A stretch of 64,000 nucleotides of DNA from Teretinema sp942493045. GTDB lineage: Bacteria > Spirochaetota > Spirochaetia > Treponematales > Treponemataceae. Within the stretch, counting starts at the first letter, position 1; each line of letters opens with the position of its first letter. The stretch covers positions 558,001 through 622,000 of the forward strand of contig OW818665.1 of assembly GCA_942493045.1 (NCBI GenBank), read 5' to 3'. The translations under genes and the position numbers were made by a program. Below the pieces are notes generated by a model, which saw only the letters and a program-made list of their open reading frames with translations, had not been told where the DNA came from and made no database searches. Positions 24,370-33,278 of the stretch are shown one piece after another.

Positions 24370-26120
24370 GGGCCGCGGCAGTATCCGCCGTGCTGGCCAT
24401 GTCAGTGCGCAATCTGGCCAGACACCGCGTTAAGACTATTATTACCATAGTCGCCGTGACCGTCAGCGTGGCCCTCTATATTTTTATGGATGCCTGGATT
24501 CTGGGTATGAATCTGGACTCCAGACGCAACATCGTTAACTACGAGATCGGCTCGGCCAAGCTGCAGCGCACCGGCTATTTCGAGAAGAAAGACGATTTGC
24601 CGATGTACGAGAGCTTTGGCGGTTGGGAAGAGCTCGCAAGGTCCTTGAGTGAGGCCGGTTATCGCTCCGCTCCGCGTTTTGTGTTTTCCGGCACCCTCTA
24701 TTCCCGCAGCGGTACCGCTCCGATCCTGTTTAACGGCATCGACCCCCAGCTGGAAACGCAGCTTTTACTGTATCCGGCTTATCTTGAATCCGGACGCTTT
24801 ATCGAGAGCGGAAAGCTGGAAGTAGTGCTCGGTACCTTCGCCGCCGAAAAACTGAGGGTGGGCATCCCGACAAGGGTACTGGCCACCGAATTCGATGAGC
24901 AACTGCTTTCGGCGGCGGAAAATACCGAGGAGGCCGCTTTTATCAGCAGCCTGTATGTTCCGCTGGTTGTTTCAGCCACCACAAAGCAAAGTTTCTCGGT
25001 TTTTGACGTTGCCGAGGATCCGAATGGCCTTTCGAGCGTGGAGCGGCTGGTGTTGCGAGACGATATTATGGAGGCGGACCGCGCCCGGCTCTGGACGCTG
25101 CTCGGCCGCTCCGGCCGGATGGATGTGCGCATTTCCACGGTAATCGACGTGGTTGCCGCGCCGGAGTCGATCCGCGAAGAACGCTTCAAGACTGACTTGC
25201 TCGATCGCGTCGGGGAAGCGGAGAGTGCTTTGCTGCGGCAGGCTTATATTCAGGACCCCCTGCTGGGCGACTTTTTTTTGGAAAGTACCGATCCCGCAAC
25301 CCTGGAGGCGCTGCTGGCGATAATGAAGAAGGCCGGTTACAGCGGGGCGATCCGCCATGTCAATCAGTTAATCGACGCGGTGGTTGTCGGCGTATTAAAT
25401 ACCCCGAACCCCAAGCTGAACGGAAATATCGCTTTTTTACCGCTTGATGCCCTGCAGGATGAGCGCGGTATGATGCTCAACGGCCAGGTTACCGAGCTGT
25501 TGATCCGGGCGGCGGATGCCAACGAAAACGCGCTTCCGGGGCGCCTGGAAAAGCCTGAGGTAATCAGCGCGGCCTTGCGGCGGACGCTCAAGGAGGGCGG
25601 CAATACGCTGCCTGAAGGCCTGGCCGTGTACGGCTGGCTGGATTACGCCGCCGACTACGCCGCGGCGGCCGCCGGGGATAATGTCAGTACCCGGATCATG
25701 GCCCTCTTTCTGTTTGTACTTTCGTTTATCGGTATTGCCAATACCATGCTGATGGCGGTTATGGAGCGAACCAAGGAGATCGGCATGATGCGCGCTCTCG
25801 GCATGACCGACGGCCAGCTGCTGCTCAGTTATGCTTTCGAAGCCGGCCTGGTCGGGTTGATCGGTTCGCTGATCGGTATCGCCCTGGGCTGTCTCCTGAA
25901 TATTCCGATGGTCAACACCGGCATCGATTTTTCAGCCATGTCCAAAGAGATGGGCGGTGATTTCGGCTACCGCATTGCCAGCGTCTTCCGATCGGCTTGG
26001 AATCTTGGGACGATAATTGGAACAGGTGTGGTAGCGACACTGGTTTCGGCCCTGATGGCCCTGCCCCCGACGCTGCGGGCGCTGCGCCTGCCGGTTACCG
26101 AAACTCTGCGTTTTGAATAG
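24366..26120 (+). CDS. FtsX-like (LolC/E, MacB-type) ABC permease 1
   Basis: This 584-residue protein has an N-terminal helix (about 24-45), a large periplasmic domain (about 50-425), then three C-terminal helices with IGIANTMLMAVMERTKEIGMMRALGMT (about 455-481), the FtsX hallmark. The topology matches MacB/LolCE subunits, though the periplasmic part is long. It is coupled to the ATPase by ATGA. It presumably pairs with permease 2 as a heterodimer, as LolC does with LolE. Confidence 0.87.
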   Translation: MRAAAVSAVLAMSVRNLARHRVKTIITIVAVTVSVALYIFMDAWILGMNLDSRRNIVNYEIGSAKLQRTGYFEKKDDLPMYESFGGWEELARSLSEAGYRSAPRFVFSGTLYSRSGTAPILFNGIDPQLETQLLLYPAYLESGRFIESGKLEVVLGTFAAEKLRVGIPTRVLATEFDEQLLSAAENTEEAAFISSLYVPLVVSATTKQSFSVFDVAEDPNGLSSVERLVLRDDIMEADRARLWTLLGRSGRMDVRISTVIDVVAAPESIREERFKTDLLDRVGEAESALLRQAYIQDPLLGDFFLESTDPATLEALLAIMKKAGYSGAIRHVNQLIDAVVVGVLNTPNPKLNGNIAFLPLDALQDERGMMLNGQVTELLIRAADANENALPGRLEKPEVISAALRRTLKEGGNTLPEGLAVYGWLDYAADYAAAAAGDNVSTRIMALFLFVLSFIGIANTMLMAVMERTKEIGMMRALGMTDGQLLLSYAFEAGLVGLIGSLIGIALGCLLNIPMVNTGIDFSAMSKEMGGDFGYRIASVFRSAWNLGTIIGTGVVATLVSALMALPPTLRALRLPVTETLRFE

Positions 26121-26145
26121 CGGTACGCTGAATAAGGAGCGAATT

Positions 26146-27420
26146 ATGGATAAAACCTTGAGCGGACGGGGCGGACTGCGTTCCCTGGCGATAATCGCCT
26201 ACCGCAATATCTGGAGAAACCGGCGGCGCACCACTTTATGCGTTATCGCCGTGGCCGTAGCCGTATTTTTTAATATCTTCATGCAGTCCTGGATCGAGGG
26301 CATGGTTGACAGTATCGAAGAGGTGGTGCGTACCTACGAAACAGGACACGTCAACGCGGTTACCGAGCGCTTTGAGGCCGACCGCGAGTATTTCCCGGTG
26401 CAGTATCCGATTGCCGATGGCCGGCCGGTAGCGGAACTGATCTCCGAATTGGAAGCGCTTGAGGGCGTGAAGGCTGTATTACCGCGCATAGTGGCCTTTG
26501 CTTCCCTCTTCGATAATACGGTCAAGCACGCCCAGCTGTGGGGCGTGGACATCGAGAAGGAGCTTTCGGTTAACGTGTTCAATTTGACCAAGCGTTCCGA
26601 TGGCTTGGTTGAGGGTGCTTTCCCGCGTCTCGGGAGCAATGAATGCGCCATTGGCTCGGAGTTCGCACGGAAATCCGGATTGCGGATCGGCGATCAACTG
26701 CCCTTGAAAACGGTGTCCGCCCAGTTTTCGGACAAGTACTGGAGCCCGCGGATCACCGGGATTTTTCAGTTTGACTATCAGCGTTTTGACGAGGACATGA
26801 TCATCGTGCCGATCGACCGCCTGCAACGCATTCTGGTTTTGGACGGGGGAGTACAGCAGTTGTTCATCTATGCCGAAGATCCATCTGAATCCGCTGCGGT
26901 GCGCTCCCGCGTTGCCGCTGCCCTGGGGGAAGGCCACCTGGTGCGGGAGTGGGGCGATAACTACTGGGTGCAGATGATGCGCCAAAGCACCGGTATCTAT
27001 ACCCTCATTTTTCTGGTCTTTCAGGTGGTAGCCAGCTTTTTGATTATCAATACCGTATTGATGGTTATCCATGAGCGTATTAAGGAAATTGGTATGATGG
27101 GCGCCCTGGGCATGACCCGTTCGGAGATTGTGAGTGTCTTTTTCTTGGAAGCGCTGTTCCTCAGTATCCTGGGAGCGGCGGTGGGCGTGCTTTTCGGCGG
27201 AGTCACCACGGCCCTGATGTCGCTGTATCCGATCGATATGAATGCCTTTACCGGCGGAGGAATGAAGGAATTCCCGATCGCAGGTACCCTGTTCATCGTG
27301 TTCTCGCCGCTGCTGCTGGCCAAGGGCTTTTTGTTCGGCGTGGTGGTATCGGCGCTGTGCACCCTGCTGCCGTCGCTGAAGAGCGCCTTTATCCTGCCGG
27401 TGGAGGCCCTGCGCCGCTAG
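26146..27420 (+). CDS. FtsX-like ABC permease 2
   Basis: This has about 424 residues. There is one N-terminal helix (TTLCVIAVAVAVFFNIFMQSW), a periplasmic domain of about 230 residues, and three C-terminal helices with NTVLMVIHERIKEIGMMGALGMTRSEI. The start is ATG 26146 with AAGGAG eight bases upstream; an in-frame TTG at 26113 overlaps permease 1 but has no site. It is the second half of the transporter and shorter than permease 1 mainly in the periplasmic domain. Confidence 0.87.
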   Translation: MDKTLSGRGGLRSLAIIAYRNIWRNRRRTTLCVIAVAVAVFFNIFMQSWIEGMVDSIEEVVRTYETGHVNAVTERFEADREYFPVQYPIADGRPVAELISELEALEGVKAVLPRIVAFASLFDNTVKHAQLWGVDIEKELSVNVFNLTKRSDGLVEGAFPRLGSNECAIGSEFARKSGLRIGDQLPLKTVSAQFSDKYWSPRITGIFQFDYQRFDEDMIIVPIDRLQRILVLDGGVQQLFIYAEDPSESAAVRSRVAAALGEGHLVREWGDNYWVQMMRQSTGIYTLIFLVFQVVASFLIINTVLMVIHERIKEIGMMGALGMTRSEIVSVFFLEALFLSILGAAVGVLFGGVTTALMSLYPIDMNAFTGGGMKEFPIAGTLFIVFSPLLLAKGFLFGVVVSALCTLLPSLKSAFILPVEALRR

Positions 27421-27450
27421 GAGGAGATAATGATTTTTAAGGAGTTGATT

Positions 27451-28197
27451 ATGAAACGAATCCTATTGCTGATCCTGCTTACCGGCTGTTTGGCCGTGAG
27501 CCTTGTCGCCCAGAGCGCTACTCCTTCCGCCGCGGAGCTGTTGCGCCGGGTAGACGACAATGAATTTTATAAAACCATCACCTATACCGGCGAAATGATT
27601 ATCGAGTACCAGGGGCGGCGTTATCAAAAAAGCTTTCAAGCCTGGGCTCGCGCCAATGAGGATAGCTTCATCGAGTTTACCAACACGGAGGACAGCGGCA
27701 CCCGTTATCTGAAGCGCGGCGGACGGTTGTATGTATACTCGCCGGACAGCGAACAGGTGATGCTGATCAGCGGCCACATGCTCAAGGAATCGATGATGGG
27801 CTCGGACCTGTCCTATGAGGATACGATCGAAAACGAGACCCTCTCGGCGCGCTATACCCCTGAATTGATCGGGACTGCCGAGATTAACGGTCGGCCGGCC
27901 TGGGAACTGCGCTTAACCGCCAAAAAGGCCACCGAAAGCTATCCCCGCCAAACCCTGTGGATTGACCGCGAAAACGGCGATATGCTGCGCGCGGAGTACT
28001 ATGCTCTTTCCGGGGTCAAGCTCAAGGAATACACCCTGCTGAGCGCCCGCGAGATTAACGGTCGGCGTTTCCCGGTGGAATCGGAAATGCGCGATCTGCT
28101 GCGCCGCGACAGCCGCACCGTTTTCAAAATGGAGCAGGTGGTGCTGGACAGCGTGATCGATGAATCCACTTTCAGTCTGAGGAATCTGGAACGATGA
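27451..28197 (+). CDS. LolA-like outer-membrane lipoprotein-sorting protein
   Basis: This has about 248 residues. A signal peptide (MKRILLLILLTGCLAVSLVAQ) is followed by an all-beta LolA/LolB-like fold (ITYTGEMIIEYQGRRYQKSFQAW, TRYLKRGGRLYVYSPDSEQVMLI, PRQTLWIDRENGDMLRAEYY, RFPVESEMRD). This group is regularly coded beside FtsX-type transporters and is taken as a dedicated periplasmic carrier. ATG 27451 has AAGGAG upstream; ATG 27430 is in frame with its own GGAGGAG and cannot be excluded. Its stop overlaps the next start. Confidence 0.82.
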   Translation: MKRILLLILLTGCLAVSLVAQSATPSAAELLRRVDDNEFYKTITYTGEMIIEYQGRRYQKSFQAWARANEDSFIEFTNTEDSGTRYLKRGGRLYVYSPDSEQVMLISGHMLKESMMGSDLSYEDTIENETLSARYTPELIGTAEINGRPAWELRLTAKKATESYPRQTLWIDRENGDMLRAEYYALSGVKLKEYTLLSAREINGRRFPVESEMRDLLRRDSRTVFKMEQVVLDSVIDESTFSLRNLER

Positions 28198-29315
28198 GTC
28201 GGATAGCCCCCTTTGTGATGATAATCGGTTTAGCCCTGCCGCTGGCCGCCCAGCCGGTGCTATCCGGAACGGCCAGCCTCGGCTTCAGTGGCGGTCTGGG
28301 TTCTGCCGCGGCGGAGGATCTGTTTTATGGCAGCGAGCAGTATGCCAATATCCGGCTGCGCTCGGCGGTAGGGGAGCGCGGGACCTTGTACGCGGCGGTA
28401 AATCTGGCCGCCCTCAGCGGTTTGAACGCCCTCTCCGGTGGCGGGACAGCCCTCGAAGAGGGTTCAACGCCGGAGGGCTTTGTCTCCAGCATCGAACTGG
28501 AAAGACTGTACTTCCGGATGAAGGGTGAAAAGATTGATTCTGAATTCGGCCTGATGCGCGTACCCTTCGGCTATGGGCAGGCTTTCCGGCCGATGGATAT
28601 TCTCAATCCTCCGAACCCGCTGTTTCCCGATGCCCGTCCCCGGGGCGTGCCGGCGGCTAGCGCCTTCTGGTATCCCGCTGAAACCACCCGGCTTCAGGCT
28701 TTTGCGGCAGCGCCTTCTGACGCCCTGCGCTCCGACGGCGGAGGGTTCCGCTCCGGTATTTCAGTAGACAGCCATGGCGAGCGGCTCAGCGCCCAGGCTC
28801 TATATTCGCATACGTCCGCCGCCGCTCCCTATGATTATGGCCTGCACCGGCTGGGCCTGGCCCTGAAGTTGGAAGCCGGTCTGGCTCTGGTGCTGGAGGG
28901 GCTGTACACGCTGGACCCTTCTGACGCCGCTGTCCCCGCCGCCCTGGAGCTGACCGCCGGGGCGGACTATTCCTTCTTTGACGGTAAATTAATGGCGCTC
29001 GCACAGTATCTGTATTATGACCCGCTTCCAGGAGTGGCGGTCTTTGCCGATCGGCATTATCTGTTTATTCAGGGTTTGTATCAGGTATCAGATTATACCG
29101 GCTGGACAGCCTCGGCCTTAGCCAACCTTGAAGACCGCTCCTGTTCGGCGGCCCTCGGTCTTACCCATGAGCTCTTCCAGGGCTATACAGTTGCCTTAAG
29201 CGGCCGCCTGCCGCTGGACAGCGCTGTGCTTGGTTCCGGAGAAGGCGGTGAATTCGGGCCGGAGCGCAGCGGCTACCGGGCCCTGATACAACTGACCGGG
29301 CGAATTCGGTTCTAA
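28194..29315 (+). CDS. Outer-membrane beta-barrel protein of the exporter operon
   Basis: This 373-residue protein has a signal peptide (to about residue 20) and many alternating amphipathic strands ending RALIQLTGRIRF, a terminal aromatic typical of barrels. MRVPFGYGQAFRPMDILNPPNPLFPDARPRGVPA (about 121-154) resembles DUF1302/porin-like barrels in which an early conserved segment caps the barrel. It is coupled to the LolA-like gene by ATGA. It is probably either the outer-membrane exit or the cargo of the preceding system. Confidence 0.72.
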   Translation: MSRIAPFVMIIGLALPLAAQPVLSGTASLGFSGGLGSAAAEDLFYGSEQYANIRLRSAVGERGTLYAAVNLAALSGLNALSGGGTALEEGSTPEGFVSSIELERLYFRMKGEKIDSEFGLMRVPFGYGQAFRPMDILNPPNPLFPDARPRGVPAASAFWYPAETTRLQAFAAAPSDALRSDGGGFRSGISVDSHGERLSAQALYSHTSAAAPYDYGLHRLGLALKLEAGLALVLEGLYTLDPSDAAVPAALELTAGADYSFFDGKLMALAQYLYYDPLPGVAVFADRHYLFIQGLYQVSDYTGWTASALANLEDRSCSAALGLTHELFQGYTVALSGRLPLDSAVLGSGEGGEFGPERSGYRALIQLTGRIRF

Positions 29316-29347
29316 GGGTATAAGGCAGAAAGACAGTTCTCCACTTC

Positions 29348-29377
29348 TTGTCCAATACCCGCCCTTTGCGGTACTAT
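29348..29377 (+). promoter_or_regulatory. Promoter of the ilvD-leuCD-ilvBN-metH operon
   Basis: TTGTCC (29348-29353), 18 bases, TACTAT (29372-29377), 26 bases before the ilvD ATG. No T-box, leader peptide or attenuator hairpin is seen in the 88 bases between genes, so leader attenuation looks unlikely. Confidence 0.55.
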
Positions 29378-29403
29378 TGCCCCAAGATAAAAGGAGACCG
29401 TCT

Positions 29404-31245
29404 ATGCCTACATTACGTTCAGATATTACCACCAAAGGCCGGATCATGGCCGGAGCCCGGTCGCTGTGGCGCGCCAACGGCATGAAGACCGAACACATGG
29501 GTAAGCCGATTATCGCCATTGCCAATAGTTTTACCCAGTTCGTTCCCGGCCATGTACATCTGCATGAAGTCGGCCAGAAAGTAAAGAAGATTATCGAGGC
29601 GCGCGGTTTTTTTGCCGCCGAGTTTAATACTATCGCTATTGATGACGGTATCGCCATGGGACACTCCGGCATGCTCTACAGCCTGCCTTCGCGCGACCTG
29701 ATCGCCGACAGCGTGGAATACATGGTCAACGCCCATCAGGCCGATGCCCTGATCTGCATTTCCAACTGCGACAAGATTACCCCGGGCATGCTGATGGCCG
29801 CCATGCGCTTGAATATTCCCACTATTTTCGTCTCCGGCGGTCCCATGGAAGCCGGTCACGCCGGGGACAAAGCCCTTGATTTGATTGACGCCATGGTAAT
29901 GGCCGCAGACGAGCATGTCTCGGACGCCGATGTCCGCGCCGTCGAGGAAAACGCCTGCCCGACCTGCGGCAGCTGCTCCGGTATGTTTACCGCTAATTCC
30001 ATGAACTGCCTCAATGAGGCCCTCGGTCTAGCCCTCCCGGGTAACGGCACCGTGCTGGCCACCCATGCCGAGCGACTGCGCCTGTTCGAGCGCGGCGCGG
30101 CGCGCATTTGCGATCTGGCCGAGGAATACTACCGTACCGGCAACGAGCGCCTGCTGCCGCGCGGAATCGCCACCAAGGCCGCTTTTTTAAACGCTATGAG
30201 TCTGGATATCGCTATGGGCGGCAGTACCAATACGGTGCTGCACTTGCTGGCTATCGCCCGCGAGGCGCAAGTGGATTTTACCATGCAGGATATCGATGGC
30301 CTGTCCCGTAAGGTACCCTGCTTAAGCAAGGTTGCCCCCAACTCCCACTATCATATTGAAGATGTGCACCGCGCCGGCGGCATCATGGGTATCCTCGCCG
30401 AACTGGACCGCGGCGGTCTCTTGGATACAACCGTCTCCCGCGTCGATTATCCGACGCTGAAGGCCGCCCTCACTGACTATGACCTGATCGCCGGGAAAAA
30501 TCCCGCGGCCCGCGAGTTCTACAAAGCCGCTCCGGCCGGGAAATTTAACCTGGTAATGGGCAGCCAAGATACACGTTATCCTGAGCTGGACACTGACCGC
30601 GCAGGCGGCTGTATCCGCGACTGCGCCCATGCCTATTACGCCGACGGCGGCCTGGCGGTATTGTTCGGCAACATTGCCGGCCGCGGCTCCATCGTCAAGA
30701 CTGCCGGTGTCGATCCCTCGGTGTTTAACTTCAAGGGACCGGCGGTGGTATTCGAGAGTCAGGAAGACGCCGTCGCCGGAATCCTGGCCGGCAAGGTCAA
30801 AGCCGGAGACGTGGTGGTTATCCGCTATGAGGGACCGAAGGGCGGGCCGGGCATGCAGGAAATGCTCTATCCGACCAGCTATCTGAAAAGCCGGGGCCTG
30901 GGCAAGGCCTGCGCCCTGATTACCGATGGCCGCTTCTCCGGCGGCACCTCAGGCCTTTCCATCGGCCATGTCAGCCCCGAAGCCGCCGCCAAAGGCGAGA
31001 TCGCCCTGATTCGCAATGGCGATACTATCGATATTTCAATTCCCGAACGCCGCCTGGCCGTACTGGTCAGCGATGGGGAGCTTTCCAAACGCCGCGTTGC
31101 CGAAGAACTGCGCGGTAAGGCCGCCTTTACCCCGGTCAAGCGCGACCGGGTGATCAGCCGGGCCCTGCAGGCCTATGCCCTGTTCGCGCAGAGCGCCGAT
31201 CAGGGCGCCGTCCGCCGTCTTCCGGGTGAAGACGGTTATAACTGA
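29404..31245 (+). CDS. ilvD: Dihydroxy-acid dehydratase
   Basis: This 613-residue enzyme dehydrates 2,3-dihydroxy-isovalerate and its methyl homologue to the keto acids of valine and isoleucine. Iron-sulfur and Mg ligands are visible in SNCDKITPG and CGSCSGMFTANSMN. GRFSGGTSGLSIGHVSPEA is near the C-terminus. ATG 29404 follows GGAGACCGTCT; the in-frame TTG at 29377 lies in the -10 box. It leads the operon and is 18 bases from leuC. Confidence 0.95.
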   Translation: MPTLRSDITTKGRIMAGARSLWRANGMKTEHMGKPIIAIANSFTQFVPGHVHLHEVGQKVKKIIEARGFFAAEFNTIAIDDGIAMGHSGMLYSLPSRDLIADSVEYMVNAHQADALICISNCDKITPGMLMAAMRLNIPTIFVSGGPMEAGHAGDKALDLIDAMVMAADEHVSDADVRAVEENACPTCGSCSGMFTANSMNCLNEALGLALPGNGTVLATHAERLRLFERGAARICDLAEEYYRTGNERLLPRGIATKAAFLNAMSLDIAMGGSTNTVLHLLAIAREAQVDFTMQDIDGLSRKVPCLSKVAPNSHYHIEDVHRAGGIMGILAELDRGGLLDTTVSRVDYPTLKAALTDYDLIAGKNPAAREFYKAAPAGKFNLVMGSQDTRYPELDTDRAGGCIRDCAHAYYADGGLAVLFGNIAGRGSIVKTAGVDPSVFNFKGPAVVFESQEDAVAGILAGKVKAGDVVVIRYEGPKGGPGMQEMLYPTSYLKSRGLGKACALITDGRFSGGTSGLSIGHVSPEAAAKGEIALIRNGDTIDISIPERRLAVLVSDGELSKRRVAEELRGKAAFTPVKRDRVISRALQAYALFAQSADQGAVRRLPGEDGYN

Positions 31246-31263
31246 ATTGTAGAGGAGCATTAC

Positions 31264-32664
31264 ATGGGCAAGACCCTGCTTGATAAGGTGTGGGATCTGC
31301 ACCGGGTGGCGACGCTGCCGTCCGGGGAAGATCAGCTGTTTATTGGACTGCACCTGGTGCATGAAGTTACTTCGCCGCAGGCCTTTGCCATGATCAAAGA
31401 ACGCGGTTTTCCGGTTTTACGGCCGGACCGCACCGTGGCTACCGTTGACCATATTGTCCCGACGCACAGCACCGCCCGTCCGCTGGCCGATGATCTGGCC
31501 GAGGAGATGCTCTGCGCTTTGGAAAAAAACACCGCCGCCAACGGTATCCGGTTTTTTAACTGGGGTAGCGGCAAACAGGGTATCGTGCACGTTGTCGGTC
31601 CGGAGCAGGGTTTGACCCAGCCGGGGATGACCATTGTCTGCGGCGACTCGCACACGGCAACCCACGGAGCCTTCGGCGCTATCGCCTTCGGGATCGGTAC
31701 CAGCCAGATCCGCGATGTGCTGGCGACCCAGACCCTGGCCGTTTCCAAACCCAAGGCGCGGCGAATCCTGTTTACCGGAAAGCCGGGCCGGGGAGTCGGC
31801 GCCAAGGACTATATCCTGGCCCTGATCGCGCGTCTGGGAGTCAACGGCGGCATCGGCTATGCCTATGAGTATGCCGGAGCAGCCGTTGAAGCGCTGGATA
31901 TGGAAGGCCGGCTGACGCTCTGTAATATGAGCATCGAGGGCGGCGCTCGTTGCGGCTATGTCAATCCTGACAGCGTAACCGTAGAATATTTGCGCGGCCG
32001 TCCGGCTGTGCAAACGGGTGCGGACTTTGAAAAGGCCGCTTCTTTCTGGCTGTCCATGGCTTCCGATCCGGATGCCCGTTATGACGATGAAATTACCATT
32101 GACGTTTCGACCCTGGAACCGCAGGTTACCTGGGGGATTAATCCGGGGCAGGGCATGGCCGTTACCGCGCGCCTGCCTGAACCGGAGAGCCTGGGCGAGG
32201 CCCGCGCGACCGCTGAGGCCGCTTATGCCCACATGGGTCTGCGACCCGGCGAGCCGATTATCGGTACCAAAATTAATGTCGCCTTTATCGGCAGCTGTAC
32301 CAACGGCCGCCTCTCGGATCTGCGCGCCGCCGCCGTGATAGTCAAGGGTCGCAAGGTCGCCGCGGGTGTGCGCGCTCTGGTCGTTCCCGGCTCGGAGGCC
32401 GTCAAGCTGGCCGCCGAAAAGGAAGGATTGGACCGGATTTTTACCGAGGCCGGCTTTGAATGGCGCGGCGCCGGCTGTTCCATGTGTCTGGCCATGAATC
32501 CGGACCGGCTCTCCGGCCGGGAACTTTCGGCCTCTTCCTCAAACCGGAATTTTATTGGACGGCAGGGATCGGCCACCGGCAGAACCATGCTGATGAGCCC
32601 GATCATGGTGGCCGCGGCCGCCATCCGGGGCGAAATTTGCGATGTCAGGGAGTATTTGCCATGA
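31264..32664 (+). CDS. leuC: 3-isopropylmalate dehydratase large subunit
   Basis: This 466-residue protein is of the aconitase family. The three cluster cysteines are in IGSCTNGRLSD and AGCSMCLAMN. Active-site histidines are in VDHIVPTHS and CGDSHTATHGAFG. With LeuD it isomerises 2-isopropylmalate, and it can also act on citramalate in the isoleucine route implied by cimA at the window end. The start has GAGGAG upstream. It overlaps leuD by four bases. Confidence 0.95.
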   Translation: MGKTLLDKVWDLHRVATLPSGEDQLFIGLHLVHEVTSPQAFAMIKERGFPVLRPDRTVATVDHIVPTHSTARPLADDLAEEMLCALEKNTAANGIRFFNWGSGKQGIVHVVGPEQGLTQPGMTIVCGDSHTATHGAFGAIAFGIGTSQIRDVLATQTLAVSKPKARRILFTGKPGRGVGAKDYILALIARLGVNGGIGYAYEYAGAAVEALDMEGRLTLCNMSIEGGARCGYVNPDSVTVEYLRGRPAVQTGADFEKAASFWLSMASDPDARYDDEITIDVSTLEPQVTWGINPGQGMAVTARLPEPESLGEARATAEAAYAHMGLRPGEPIIGTKINVAFIGSCTNGRLSDLRAAAVIVKGRKVAAGVRALVVPGSEAVKLAAEKEGLDRIFTEAGFEWRGAGCSMCLAMNPDRLSGRELSASSSNRNFIGRQGSATGRTMLMSPIMVAAAAIRGEICDVREYLP

Positions 32665-33278
32665 GTTTGGAGACCATAATCACTAACATAACCGCCCGCG
32701 GTCTGGCTTTGCGCGGCGACGAGATTGATACCGACCGTATTATTCCGGCCCGCTTTCTGCGCTGCGTAACCTTCGACGGACTCGGCGAGCAGGCTTTCCG
32801 CGACGAGCGCTTCGCTGTCGACGGAACGGAAAAAAAACATCCGATGAACGACCGCACAAGAGCCGGCGCCGGCATCCTGGCTGTCAACCGCAACTTCGGC
32901 TGCGGTTCTTCGCGCGAGCATGCCCCGCAGGCCTTGGCGCGCTGGGGCATCAAGGCCATAATCGGCGAGTCCTTTGCCGATATCTTTGCCGGCAATTGCG
33001 CGGCCATCGGCGTGCCGGCGGTGACCGCTTCAGCTTTAGACGTCACCGCCTTGCAGTCCGCGCTGGAAGCTGACGCCGCGCTTACCGTCACTATCGACCT
33101 GGCGGAAATGCGCGTCTCTTACGGATCCATCAGTTTTACGGTGGACATGCCCCAGTCGCATCGCAGTAATTTTCTCTCCGGTACCTGGGACACCATGGCC
33201 GCCCTGCTGGCAAACAAGAGTGAAATTGAAGCGGCGGCGCGCCGCATTCCCTATCTGAAAACGACAGGAGCAGCATGA
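32661..33278 (+). CDS. leuD: 3-isopropylmalate dehydratase small subunit
   Basis: This has 205 residues, the usual size for LeuD. DIDTDRIIPARFL-type entry (EIDTDRIIPARFLR, about 20-33) and NFGCGSSREHAPQAL (about 79-93) are the family marks. It completes the heterodimer with LeuC. ATG 32661 overlaps the leuC stop, and its own TGA overlaps the ilvB start, so translation of all three is coupled. Confidence 0.94.
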   Translation: MSLETIITNITARGLALRGDEIDTDRIIPARFLRCVTFDGLGEQAFRDERFAVDGTEKKHPMNDRTRAGAGILAVNRNFGCGSSREHAPQALARWGIKAIIGESFADIFAGNCAAIGVPAVTASALDVTALQSALEADAALTVTIDLAEMRVSYGSISFTVDMPQSHRSNFLSGTWDTMAALLANKSEIEAAARRIPYLKTTGAA

